Source: an uncultured Eubacteriales bacterium
GTDB lineage: Bacteria > Bacillota > Clostridia > Oscillospirales > Oscillospiraceae
DNA length: 64,000 nucleotides
Direction: 5' to 3'
NCBI GenBank assembly: GCA_900319635.1
Contig: ONPF01000003.1
Coordinates: 156,157 to 220,156 of the forward strand
The notes below the pieces were generated by a model. That model was not told the DNA's origin. It was given only the letters and a program-made list of their open reading frames with translations, and did no database searches. Every line of letters begins with the position of its first letter. Within the stretch, counting starts at the first letter, position 1. Below, in pieces: positions 17,145 to 26,033 of this stretch. A program made the translations under genes and the position numbers.

Positions 17145-18458
17145 TCAAATCTTCTCTCTTCTTTCTTTAATAATACTGGAATAAAGGCGAACACTTCCAT
17201 AGACAGAATGCTTCCACGGTATCATCGAAGAATGGTCAGAATGAACCTCTGCTTTTTGCTGTTGATTTTTTTCGATACTGATCGTTGTCACCTGTTCGCA
17301 ACTATCATTCCACACATCGCTTCCATCCGCATTGACTTCGTTCATGTCGAAGGTCAAATAATAGCTGCCAGGCACAATGCCGCTTAACGATATTATCACC
17401 TGATTATAATGCTCTTCGTTCGGCCCACTGTTTCCAAGTCCGACCGTTGTAAACGCAGCAACCGCACCACTTTGATGATAAAATGTGCATCGAAGCACCA
17501 GGTCACGAATGACTGCGTCTGCAGAAGTTTTCCAGAACAAATCGAAAATCAAATCTGAATCCTGAAGATAGACGCAATTGTTTTTTCCAACTAAATTCAT
17601 CTGCGTCATTTGGATCGATTTCGTTACCCATTGATTTCTTTCAAACGCAGACATGTCAACACAGTTTCCTTCACCGCCGCCATGTCTCAGATACAGTCCG
17701 ATTGCTTCGTCAACGTTCCCGTCAAAAATAAGTTTTCCATGGTCTAAAACGATACAGCGATCGCAAAGCCGCTGGATCGTTCCCATGTTGTGACTCACAT
17801 ATAGGATCGTTTTTCCAGAATTATGAGCCTCGTCGCTCATCTTGCTGAGGCACTTGCTCTGGAACTTGGCGTCGCCTACGGCGAGCACCTCGTCCATAAT
17901 CATGATCTCGCTGTCCAGATGCGCGGCGACGGAGAAGGCGAGCTTGACATACATGCCGGAGGAATAGCGCTTGACAGGCGTGTCGATAAACTTTTCCATC
18001 TCGGCAAACTCGACGATTTGATCAAACTTCCGGTCGATTTCCGCCTTCGTCATGCCGAGGATTGCGCCGTTCATATAGACATTCTCGCGGCCGGTCAGCT
18101 CCGGGTGGAAGCCGGTGCCGACCTCCAGCATGGACGCCACGCGCCCCCGCAGGCGGATCTCTCCGCTGCTGGGAGCTGTAACGCGGGAAATGAGCTTCAA
18201 AAGCGTGGATTTCCCTGCGCCATTGTGCCCGATAATCCCGACCGCTTCGCCGGGCTGAACAGTAAAGCTCACCCCATCGAGCGCCAAAAAGCGCTCGTTC
18301 TTTTCGTGCTGTCTTGCGCCGATCTTGCTGTTTGGATCCTCTTTGCCCCGCAGCTTGGCTATTTTCGTCTGAAGCTCCGCGGTCAAAGTGGTGCCGCCAA
18401 TGGCGCCGAGACGGTATTCCTTGGAGATGTTGTCTATTTCGATCATAGGGTATGCCAT
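17145..18458 (-). CDS. wzt: Polysaccharide ABC exporter ATPase with carbohydrate-binding C-terminus (Wzt)
   Basis: 437 residues. The ATPase half has Walker A GHNGAGKST (77-84), signature YSSGM (165-169), Walker B IMIMDE (184-190) and switch His in VSHNM (223), all in the TagH/RfbE style. A C-terminal beta-sandwich domain (about 270-437), ending in IPWKHSVYGSVRL, corresponds to the Wzt-C domain that recognises the cap or terminal sugar of the polymer. With the Wzm permease two genes upstream it would export a lipid-linked glycan. AGGAG lies 9 bases before the ATG. The ATPase half has base usage like the core genome while the C-terminal half is AT-richer, consistent with a swapped specificity domain. 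Confidence 0.9.
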   Translation of the reverse strand: MAYPMIEIDNISKEYRLGAIGGTTLTAELQTKIAKLRGKEDPNSKIGARQHEKNERFLALDGVSFTVQPGEAVGIIGHNGAGKSTLLKLISRVTAPSSGEIRLRGRVASMLEVGTGFHPELTGRENVYMNGAILGMTKAEIDRKFDQIVEFAEMEKFIDTPVKRYSSGMYVKLAFSVAAHLDSEIMIMDEVLAVGDAKFQSKCLSKMSDEAHNSGKTILYVSHNMGTIQRLCDRCIVLDHGKLIFDGNVDEAIGLYLRHGGGEGNCVDMSAFERNQWVTKSIQMTQMNLVGKNNCVYLQDSDLIFDLFWKTSADAVIRDLVLRCTFYHQSGAVAAFTTVGLGNSGPNEEHYNQVIISLSGIVPGSYYLTFDMNEVNADGSDVWNDSCEQVTTISIEKNQQQKAEVHSDHSSMIPWKHSVYGSVRLYSSIIKERREKI

Positions 18459-18469
18459 GCTGAAAACTC

Positions 18470-19540
18470 CTATCGTACATAACCGCGAAGCCGCTCATCC
18501 GGGCGGATTCCGGTCAATTTGCTTTTCACGCGCTGGGCGGTGTATGCTGCAAGCAGCGCCATCAGTCCCTTTTTCTCTTCCGGAAGCAAATGCTGCCGCA
18601 GGAAAGATACTTCCACATTTCGCTTGCCTCTCTGTGCAAGGTACAGCACTTCGGCCAGCAGTTCTTTCCGCTGCGCCAACGGGATATCCTCCCGCACGCG
18701 GTTCAGTTCCGCTTCGTCCTGCGCGCTGACAGCTTGCTCCAGCAGGCGAAAGCGATCCCGGCGAATCAGCGGGGAAAGATCATATTTTCCCTGATAAAAC
18801 CGTTCTACCGTCTGAGCAATAGAAATGCTGTCCCGGCGACGCTTGGCCAATGACGTAATGGAATTATAATTCGTTCCTCCTGCAGACGATCTGGAGCGAT
18901 AAACACCGTATACCGCATTCAGCACATACACCGGGCCGAAGTCCTGTGTGATAAACATGTCCTGAAAATCCAGCACATTGCGGGACGCCCAAAATAACGC
19001 GTGATATTTGCTCCCGCACTTTTTGTAATAATTCCGAAAGACGGAACCGAAATCAGAATAATTCTCTCCTGCAAGAAAGTTCTCAATGGTGAAAGACTTG
19101 CCCAGAACGGACTCTGGGATGTCATAGCCTTTGTCAGTGCCGTTTTCATCGATCACCTTACGGCGGTGACTGACACGGGAGTATTCCGGGTGCGCATCCA
19201 GAAAGTCTGCCAGCGTTTGAAGGCGATCCTCGCCCAGCCAGTAGTCGTCGCCCTCCAGATAAGAGAGATACTCGCCGCGAAACAGCCCGGCATCAATGCA
19301 GTTTGTCAGCTTGCGGCAGCCGCCGATGTTTTCAGGCGTGAAATAGGGGATAATCATATCCGGATAGCGCTTTTGGTAATCCAGAATGATCTCCTGCGTC
19401 CGGTCGGTGGAGCAGTCGTCCGCTGCGATGATCTCAAAGGGGAAATCCGTTTTCTGCATCAGGATACTGTCCAGCGCCTGCGCGACATAGGGCTCCTGAT
19501 TATATGTGCTGAGCCAGACGGTTACTTTGACGTTTTCCAT
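18470..19540 (-). CDS. Glycosyltransferase family 2 (GT-A)
   Basis: 356 residues from the ATG at 19540; the longer frame would run back into the permease gene. It begins MENVKVTVWLSTYNQEPYV and has the GT2 nucleotide-binding motif IIAADDCSTDRTQEI and a DxD-type LSYLEGDDYW. The remaining C-terminal part is helical and ends in a basic segment. It sits between the Wzm and Wzt genes, an arrangement seen when a polymerising or capping transferase travels with its exporter. Sugar specificity is unknown. Confidence 0.82.
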   Translation of the reverse strand: MENVKVTVWLSTYNQEPYVAQALDSILMQKTDFPFEIIAADDCSTDRTQEIILDYQKRYPDMIIPYFTPENIGGCRKLTNCIDAGLFRGEYLSYLEGDDYWLGEDRLQTLADFLDAHPEYSRVSHRRKVIDENGTDKGYDIPESVLGKSFTIENFLAGENYSDFGSVFRNYYKKCGSKYHALFWASRNVLDFQDMFITQDFGPVYVLNAVYGVYRSRSSAGGTNYNSITSLAKRRRDSISIAQTVERFYQGKYDLSPLIRRDRFRLLEQAVSAQDEAELNRVREDIPLAQRKELLAEVLYLAQRGKRNVEVSFLRQHLLPEEKKGLMALLAAYTAQRVKSKLTGIRPDERLRGYVR

Positions 19541-19541
19541 A

Positions 19542-20402
19542 TCACACCGTATCCATAAAGGTCTTTTCCACGCGGCTGAACAGAACGATGCCAAGAAAGA
19601 GAACGACTAGCGTCACGATCCAACTGATCCCATAATAGAACCAGTCGATGCTGCCAATTCCAAGATAGGCATAGCGGAACATGTTGACGATCGGCGTCAC
19701 GGGGTTACACATGATGATGCCGTAGTATTTCCCGCCGGGCGCAAAGCCGGCAATGGAGAACATATCATAGGCAACAGGGGTACCGTACATCCAAAGCTGC
19801 ACGCCGAAGGAGACCAGCATCCGCAGGTCGCGGTATTTGGTCGTAGCGGCGGAGATGATCACGCCGACGCCGAGACTCAGCATCGCCAGCTGCAGCAGCA
19901 GAACCGGCGTCATGAGAATAAACCAGTTTGGGTGTACGCCGCTGTCGGTCAGCCAGAAGTAAATGACAAAAATGACCATGAAAGCGTACTGGATCGCAAA
20001 GTCGATCAGCTTGGAGAGCACGGTGGAAATCGGCATTACGAGGCGCGGGAAATACACTTTACCGAGAATGCTGCTGTTGGCTATAAAGGTATTTGACGTT
20101 GTCGTCAGGCAGCTGGAAAAATAAGCCCAAATGACGTTAGCGGTCAGATAGAAGATGAAGGACGGCACACCGTCGGCGGCGAGGCCTGCGATGCTGCCAA
20201 ACACGAGGGAAAACACCACGGTCGTGAGCAAAGGCTGGATCACTGCCCAGGCAGGGCCGAGGATCGTCTGCTTGTACATTGAAACGAAGTTCCGCTTGAC
20301 AAACAGAAAGATCAGGTCTTTATAGCGCACCAGTTCCCTCAAATTCAAGTCAAACCAACCGCTCCGGGGTTTTATAATGGTTAGGTATCTGTTTTCGTCC
20401 AT
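19542..20402 (-). CDS. wzm: Polysaccharide ABC exporter permease (Wzm/ABC-2 type)
   Basis: 286 residues from the ATG at 20402, preceded by GGAGAAA and starting one base after the stop of the upstream gene. It has about six membrane segments and the typical family opening LVRYKDLIFLFVKRNFVSMYKQTILGPAWAVIQPLL, here interrupted for length: key pieces are VKRNFVSMYKQTILGPAW and the C-terminal FYYGISWIVTLVVLF. It pairs with Wzt (17145-18458) for export of the undecaprenyl-linked polymer. Confidence 0.88.
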   Translation of the reverse strand: MDENRYLTIIKPRSGWFDLNLRELVRYKDLIFLFVKRNFVSMYKQTILGPAWAVIQPLLTTVVFSLVFGSIAGLAADGVPSFIFYLTANVIWAYFSSCLTTTSNTFIANSSILGKVYFPRLVMPISTVLSKLIDFAIQYAFMVIFVIYFWLTDSGVHPNWFILMTPVLLLQLAMLSLGVGVIISAATTKYRDLRMLVSFGVQLWMYGTPVAYDMFSIAGFAPGGKYYGIIMCNPVTPIVNMFRYAYLGIGSIDWFYYGISWIVTLVVLFLGIVLFSRVEKTFMDTV

Positions 20403-20403
20403 G

Positions 20404-21555
20404 CTATTTCTCCAGGCATTCCAAGATCTTTTGCGCGATGTATTGAGGGGTGCAGTCGGCATACTCGGACTCAATGTAAGAGCGCTCGACCGTTTTGCCG
20501 TTGTTTTCCTCGCAGAAACGGATAAAGCGCTCAGTAACCGCGTCTAAGTCTTTTTCTTCCTCAAACAGGTTCAGTGCAAGTGGATATCGTTCTGTATAGT
20601 ACAGTGTCGGACAATCTTCCAGCTTGTAGAAGTTGACCATAGGCTTGCCGGTGTTGATGTATTCCAAGGTTTTTGACGGCATATGCACCGGGACGCTGTT
20701 GCCGATGTTGATGAGCACGTCCGCATCCGCCATGGCCTGCAGGGCAACATCATAGGGCTGATTCGGCATGGTAATGAGTTTGGCTTTGGTCTCAATAGGG
20801 AAGCGCTCCTGCAGCAGCTCGCACTCCTTGCCCATGAAGGTCACCTCAAAGCGCTCATCCAGGCGAGAGACGATATCGAGGAAATAGCGCGGCGAGCGAA
20901 TGTCGGAATAAAGCCAGCCGCAGAATAGCAGGCGGATTTTTGCGTCCGCTTTCTGTTTCCTGTTGGGCGCGTTCTCCATGATCATCGGGAAACCGACGGA
21001 AATCATTTTTGAATCAAATCGACGGGAGTAGATTTTGCTTATTTCCTTCGCAACGAACGGCGTCGTCAACACTTGCGTGTAATTATGCAGAATAGTCTTT
21101 AGGTATCTGTTCCGATACCGATATTGATACTTTTTTAATACCAGCGCAGGAGGATCCATTAAGAACACAGTCTTATAAAGCCTGTCGGAAAGTCTGGAAG
21201 CAGCAATTGCCGCGCTGTATGGTTCGCTCGAGGACAGTACAGTGTCGATGGCAAGTTCATGGATCAGTTCTGAAGCTTTCCTAAACAGCGCCTGACTCGT
21301 AACACCGTCGCCAAGACCGCTTCGATCAATTACATGAGCATACACAAAGTTTTGTATTCCTATTTTATTAACTTTAGCCCAAAAAACAGGAATACCAAAT
21401 AGTGTTTTGGGCAAGGCTGTGACGTCTTTTTCTGTGGAAAACGAAAGAATGAAAACCTGATTGTTCTGTGATAAGTGCGGAATCAGCTTACTCAACAAAT
21501 TTGCATTGTTGCCGACCGCTGGATGCAGTGGACCTGTAATGATTAGTATTTTCAT
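20404..21555 (-). CDS. Glycosyltransferase, GT-B fold (GT4-like)
   Basis: 383 residues. N-terminal MKILIITGPLHPAVGNNANLL and a C-terminal half with LLFCGWLYSDIRSPRYFLD, ADADVLINIGNS and PSKTLEYINTGKPMVNF, the donor-binding pattern of GT4 enzymes in which the second Glu of the E-x7-E motif lies in LEYI. Placed directly upstream of wzm. The 5' half is distinctly AT-rich. Confidence 0.75.
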   Translation of the reverse strand: MKILIITGPLHPAVGNNANLLSKLIPHLSQNNQVFILSFSTEKDVTALPKTLFGIPVFWAKVNKIGIQNFVYAHVIDRSGLGDGVTSQALFRKASELIHELAIDTVLSSSEPYSAAIAASRLSDRLYKTVFLMDPPALVLKKYQYRYRNRYLKTILHNYTQVLTTPFVAKEISKIYSRRFDSKMISVGFPMIMENAPNRKQKADAKIRLLFCGWLYSDIRSPRYFLDIVSRLDERFEVTFMGKECELLQERFPIETKAKLITMPNQPYDVALQAMADADVLINIGNSVPVHMPSKTLEYINTGKPMVNFYKLEDCPTLYYTERYPLALNLFEEEKDLDAVTERFIRFCEENNGKTVERSYIESEYADCTPQYIAQKILECLEK

Positions 21556-21565
21556 CTATCAAACC

Positions 21566-22411
21566 TTATTTCAGGGATTTTCTTGCTTTTATCTTATTCT
21601 TGTAATGATAGAGAATTCTCATTGCAAAGCCCCATGGTGTTTTACTGGAATGGTATGGATTGTTATTATTGTCAGGGAGAAATTTCCAGCCCAGGGATTC
21701 ATAGTCTGTCTCTGAATATCCAAGATTATCGAAATTAACAATTATTCCGTATTTCTCGAATAATGCCTTATTCTTTGGCAGCCATTTCCCCTGACTAATT
21801 CCGTAGCCTTCGTTAAGAGCAATTTCATAATCATAGATCCGAGGAAACTTTTCACTGTATTGCATGACTCTTTCTGGATAATGCTTCGCTCTTTTGCCGA
21901 CATACCATTCAAAATCCCAAATACTTTCATGTTTTCTGAGCAACTTCAAGAGATAATCTTTGCGCCAAATTACAGCAGTTACTGTAATATTCAAATCCTC
22001 AAAGGTTCTTTCGAAGAACATCTCATCCGGAATCTCCTTAAACCGGCTGTTCGGCGTGGTATGAATGACTCCAACCTCCGGATGCTTTCGAAAATAGTCC
22101 ATTAGAATATTAAAATATTCAAGGTTAAACGGCGATTGAATAAAAAAATCTTCTAGCAACAGAAAAATATAGTCACTCTCTATTTGTTCCAAAACAGATT
22201 TCATTCGCTCGCTCCAGGTCATTTTACCTGGCGTGTTGATGGTTCGAACCTGCATGAAGTCGCAGGTATACTGTTTGGATTCCGTGTTTAAGATTGCCGG
22301 GTTGGATGTTGCCTGATCGGCTCCCATGATATGGAAGAGGCGGAAGAACGGCTCCCATGCATCTTCATATTTATCGCAGCTGCTTACCAGAAATGTGACA
22401 TCTTCGTTCAA
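21566..22411 (-). CDS. Putative glycosyltransferase, 'SCDKY' family, copy 2
   Basis: 281 residues from a TTG at 22411. This start is set by AGGAG seven bases upstream and lies two bases after the TAA of the preceding gene; the longer reading from 22432 overlaps that gene. It shares VTFLVSSCDKYEDAWEPFF, DYIFLLLEDFFI and YGISQGKWLPKNKALF with copy 1 at 16275-17144, so the two are diverged paralogues 4.4 kb apart in the same operon. The acidic EDFF motif is likely catalytic. Strongly AT-rich, suggesting acquisition from elsewhere. Confidence 0.6.
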   Translation of the reverse strand: MNEDVTFLVSSCDKYEDAWEPFFRLFHIMGADQATSNPAILNTESKQYTCDFMQVRTINTPGKMTWSERMKSVLEQIESDYIFLLLEDFFIQSPFNLEYFNILMDYFRKHPEVGVIHTTPNSRFKEIPDEMFFERTFEDLNITVTAVIWRKDYLLKLLRKHESIWDFEWYVGKRAKHYPERVMQYSEKFPRIYDYEIALNEGYGISQGKWLPKNKALFEKYGIIVNFDNLGYSETDYESLGWKFLPDNNNNPYHSSKTPWGFAMRILYHYKNKIKARKSLK

Positions 22412-22413
22412 GC

Positions 22414-23520
22414 TTATTCTCCTCTCAGCCAATCCGCCACAGGCTTCATGGTCATACTCATATCGCTACGCGCTTCCGCATAAGCGCGGATCTCCTTCGC
22501 GACTGCGTTGCAGTCTTTTCCGTCGTAGACGGAGTGATAAAACCGCACAACCGCTTCTATATCCACAGGGCTGTCATCATACGGCGCGAGAAACTGATAT
22601 GGGGAATCCTTCGGCAAAAAATCGATCGGCGAGGACGTGATCATCGGGATGCCGTAAGCGCAGTATTCTCTGGACTTCAGCGAGCTGCTGACGGGGTAAT
22701 CCTTGCGGTGCCCGCCAAGAACGTCGATGCCAAGGAAACTCTGCTGCAAAAGCGCTTTCAGCGGCTCGCCGGACTGCATACCATGAAATATCACGTGATC
22801 TTCCAGATGGTGATCCTGCACAAACTTCTTGTGCTCCGGAATGACGCTGCCCACATAGTGGTAGACGATGTTCTCCGTCCCGCCGTTCTCGTAATACGCG
22901 GCAAGCCCAGCAAGAAAACGGTCATAGCCATGCCAAAACGCTGTAAGGGCAACGGAAATCACATGGATAGCGTCCGTCCTCTCGCGCCGCGGCAGTTCAA
23001 CTGCAGAAAAAGCATATCCGTTGATCAGATCAATGCACGGTATACCCCAGATCTCTTTTTGACCATAGAACGTAACGATCTTGTCTATATATTTCGATGC
23101 GGCTTTGCGAGCCGTGCGCTCCTTGAGGACAAACGCAGCATTGGACGCAGAAAGATGCGTCTCTGTGTCATAGGGATAGGTCGGGATTTCATATAGGATT
23201 TTGATTTTTGGGTTCTGCTTTTTTATCGCGTGAAGATAACGTACAAAGGAATAGTCATGGTAGACCTGCCGGATATACAGGAAATCGGCATCGTTGAATT
23301 CGCCCTTATACTCCCACTTGCGCCAGGCTGCGGTAAACGGGAGGCGGCGGATGATTTTCTCCGCCACGCTGCCGGTATATTCCGCAGGGGGGAGAATGAC
23401 AAGCTCACAGTCCAAATACTGGCACAGCGCTTTATGCTGGGCGCGCACCTTGCGCTCAACGCCCGAATCCGGGCCAACATTTCCCGGCTCTACCGGCGCA
23501 AACAGATAGTAGCCTTTCAT
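22414..23520 (-). CDS. Glycosyltransferase, GT-B fold
   Basis: 368 residues. The ATG at 23520 overlaps the stop of the dehydrogenase gene (TGATG) and has GGAGA upstream, so the longer frame from 23532 is rejected. It begins MKGYYLFAPVEPGNVG, with SGVERKVRAQHKAL in the acceptor half and HGYDRFLAGLAAYY, VIFHGMQSGEPLKALLQQS and SSLKSREYCAYGIPMITSS in the C-terminal donor half, a GT4-like pattern. The direct coupling to the UDP-sugar dehydrogenase suggests that it may use the uronate donor made by that enzyme; this is inference from position only. Confidence 0.75.
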   Translation of the reverse strand: MKGYYLFAPVEPGNVGPDSGVERKVRAQHKALCQYLDCELVILPPAEYTGSVAEKIIRRLPFTAAWRKWEYKGEFNDADFLYIRQVYHDYSFVRYLHAIKKQNPKIKILYEIPTYPYDTETHLSASNAAFVLKERTARKAASKYIDKIVTFYGQKEIWGIPCIDLINGYAFSAVELPRRERTDAIHVISVALTAFWHGYDRFLAGLAAYYENGGTENIVYHYVGSVIPEHKKFVQDHHLEDHVIFHGMQSGEPLKALLQQSFLGIDVLGGHRKDYPVSSSLKSREYCAYGIPMITSSPIDFLPKDSPYQFLAPYDDSPVDIEAVVRFYHSVYDGKDCNAVAKEIRAYAEARSDMSMTMKPVADWLRGE

Positions 23521-24842
23521 CACAGTCTCCAATAGCGGTAGCCCGCAGCTTCGATTTCTGCTTTGTTCAGAACGCTCTTCACGTCGATCAGAACCTTTTC
23601 GCTGTTTACCATGGGAGCATACATAGCGTCGATTTCCTCAAGCGTCAGAGCCTTAAACTCCCGATGCGCTACGGCCAGGATCACGCAGTCGGCGCCGGAT
23701 ACAGACTCCAAAGGCACCAGAGCGGTTGGGCATTCTTTCTTTGCCCCTTCGGGATCGGCCTGGGGATCGACCAGCAGGGGAGTGATACCGTACTCGTTCA
23801 GGCGGCGGATGATGTCATGCACCTTGCTGTTGCGGGTGTCCGGGCAGTCCTCTTTAAAGGTGACGCCCAAAATGACAACCTTGGCGTCCCGGACGCGCTT
23901 TCCGGCCAGAATCATCTGTTTGATCGTAGCATCCGCCACAAACTGCCCCATACCGTCGTTGACTTTGCGGCCGGAGAGGATGATCTGACTGTGGTAGCCC
24001 AGCTTCTCCGCCTCATAGGTGAAGTAGTAGGGATCAACGCCTATGCAGTGGCCGCCCACGAGACCGGGGTAGAAGTTCAGGGCGTTCCACTTGGTCTTCA
24101 TGCCCTGGATGACTTCGACGGTGTCGATGCCCATACGATCAAAGACCATGGCCAGCTCGTTCATGAAGGCGATGTTAATGTCGCGCTGGCTGTTCTCCAC
24201 CACCTTGATCGCCTCCGCTGTCTTGATGTTGGAGACGGGATAGGTGCCCACTTCAATGACAATGTTGTAGATATTCTGAATCTCTTCCAACGACTCCGGA
24301 TCCATGCCGGAGACGATTTTTTTGATGTTCTCCAGGCGGTGCACCTTGTCGCCGGGATTGATGCGCTCGGGAGAGTAGCCCACCTTAAAGTCTACGCCGC
24401 ATTTGAGCCCGGACTCCCGCTCCAGAATGGGCACGCACACATCCTCCGTCACCCCGGGGTAGACGGTAGACTCGTACACAACGATGGAGCCTTTGGTAAG
24501 ATTGCGGCCAACGATGCGGCTGGCGTTTTCGACCGGCTCCAGATCGGGGGTGTGATCCTGGTTGATCGGCGTCGGCACGGCGACAATGTGAAAGCTTGCC
24601 TCGCGCAGGCGGGTCTCGTCCGCCGTGAAATCCACGGTCGTTTTTGCAATTACCTCATTACCGACCTCGTGGGTAGGGTCGATGCCCGCCTGATAGAGAT
24701 CGATTCGATGCTGATTGCGATTGAAGCCGATGACCTTTACGCCTTTGGCGGCGAAGGCGACGGCAAGAGGCATACCGACATAGCCGAGCCCTACCAGGGA
24801 GATCGCAGCCTTCCCGGATTTGATTCTTTCATATAGAGACAT
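23520..24842 (-). CDS. UDP-N-acetyl-hexosamine 6-dehydrogenase (WbpO/TviB type)
   Basis: 440 residues. NAD-binding GLGYVGMPLA near the N-terminus, PTPINQDHTPDL, and the catalytic cysteine in GGHCIGVDPYYFTY (about residue 266), followed by HSQIILSGRKVNDGMG. This last segment is characteristic of the TviB/WbpO branch that oxidises UDP-GlcNAc or UDP-GalNAc at C6 to the uronate, rather than of UDP-glucose dehydrogenase. A C-terminal UDP-binding domain carries VILGVTFKEDCPDTRNS. The polymer therefore probably contains an acidic amino sugar. No partner C4-epimerase is adjacent. Confidence 0.88.
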   Translation of the reverse strand: MSLYERIKSGKAAISLVGLGYVGMPLAVAFAAKGVKVIGFNRNQHRIDLYQAGIDPTHEVGNEVIAKTTVDFTADETRLREASFHIVAVPTPINQDHTPDLEPVENASRIVGRNLTKGSIVVYESTVYPGVTEDVCVPILERESGLKCGVDFKVGYSPERINPGDKVHRLENIKKIVSGMDPESLEEIQNIYNIVIEVGTYPVSNIKTAEAIKVVENSQRDINIAFMNELAMVFDRMGIDTVEVIQGMKTKWNALNFYPGLVGGHCIGVDPYYFTYEAEKLGYHSQIILSGRKVNDGMGQFVADATIKQMILAGKRVRDAKVVILGVTFKEDCPDTRNSKVHDIIRRLNEYGITPLLVDPQADPEGAKKECPTALVPLESVSGADCVILAVAHREFKALTLEEIDAMYAPMVNSEKVLIDVKSVLNKAEIEAAGYRYWRL

Positions 24843-24860
24843 TTCTGTAATCCCACTCCA

Positions 24861-26033
24861 TTATCTCATAAAACTTTGTATGATCGACAGAGAGTCCTCA
24901 GGCTTCTCGACCTGAAAATAAAAATGATATGGATAAATCGTTGCATCATTCATTGTGCTATTTAGGAATCTCCAGATCGCGAAGGCACAAAACAGATAAG
25001 GCCCATAGTTTCGGATCAAATACAAGGTTTGGGTTTCCAAATACTGGCGCTTTGCCTGCACGTTCTCGAATACCAGAGGGATAAACACGATGGAGAACTG
25101 AAAGTAATAATCCGCAAGCCGCTCGAAAATGTTTCCGTATGCCGCAAAGGTCTGCAGCACCGTTGCGATACCCATCAAAGCCAGCAACGAGCAGTATACC
25201 CGATCGGAGGGGTGGGGCGGACGGATGACCAGCGCGGCTACAATAATTACCAGCATCACGATAACTTTGTTCATAAAGAACCGTGTATCTGTTGTTACCG
25301 CGTGGCCGGAATCCTCGCCATAGTACGCATCGGCCATAAATTCCACAATGCGGTCGCGGAACAGAAAGACCAGCGCCAATAACAAGGACAGCAGGAAGAT
25401 ATAGTTTCGGCCCAGCTTCATATTGCCGATCCAGTACGCCGGAAGAAAAACCAAAGAAGGATAATGGAAAATGGATGCAAGGACGAGCAAGATCAGAAAT
25501 TTTACGGGTCTCCGGTCAACGATGGCGTCGAAGGAATACAGAATAAAAGTCATGGCAACGCTCTGCTTCAGAGCGTTGAAATGGAACGTAAAGTACAACA
25601 GCCCCAAAAAATACAGGACAGATTGCAGAGGAGCCGGCGAGTATTTTTTGACTAAATGGGCGTTGGCAAGGATCACGAAAAAGGAGATCAGCGTGATAAA
25701 TACTTGATAGTCTCCATCGGTCAGATCATAGACGAGCTTCATCACATATGGTAATCCGGCGTTCTTATCATCTCTTCCCGTCTGCGCTTCCAGATCCTGA
25801 ACCCAGTCAAAAGGCCCGCCCAGATCGCTCCATTCCTTGCCCTCCATGCGCTGAAACTGATGCAAATACGAGGATGAAGAGTCGTTCCCAATGCTATACG
25901 CGTCTCGCAAACCGAGCACACAGAACAGGAGTATGGCGGAGATCAATATGAATTTGTAGTTTCCGTTTCGCTGGCCACGCATAAACAGACCGCATAGCAA
26001 AATCAGCACAACCAGCCAATGATAGACGCTCAA
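24861..26033 (-). CDS. EpsG-family membrane protein (putative polysaccharide polymerase)
   Basis: 390 residues with about ten predicted membrane segments. It begins MSVYHWLVVLILLCGLF from a TTG at 26033 that shares TTGA with the stop of the upstream gene and has AGGAG eight bases before it. The motif GLRDAYSIGNDSSSSYLHQF is the EpsG-family hallmark (GxRxxxxGxDxxxY), and FHFNALKQSVAMTFILYSF is also typical. EpsG proteins act as Wzy-like polymerases at the outer membrane face. Its presence with a Wzm/Wzt exporter and no visible Wzx flippase is unusual. Confidence 0.82.
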   Translation of the reverse strand: MSVYHWLVVLILLCGLFMRGQRNGNYKFILISAILLFCVLGLRDAYSIGNDSSSSYLHQFQRMEGKEWSDLGGPFDWVQDLEAQTGRDDKNAGLPYVMKLVYDLTDGDYQVFITLISFFVILANAHLVKKYSPAPLQSVLYFLGLLYFTFHFNALKQSVAMTFILYSFDAIVDRRPVKFLILLVLASIFHYPSLVFLPAYWIGNMKLGRNYIFLLSLLLALVFLFRDRIVEFMADAYYGEDSGHAVTTDTRFFMNKVIVMLVIIVAALVIRPPHPSDRVYCSLLALMGIATVLQTFAAYGNIFERLADYYFQFSIVFIPLVFENVQAKRQYLETQTLYLIRNYGPYLFCAFAIWRFLNSTMNDATIYPYHFYFQVEKPEDSLSIIQSFMR

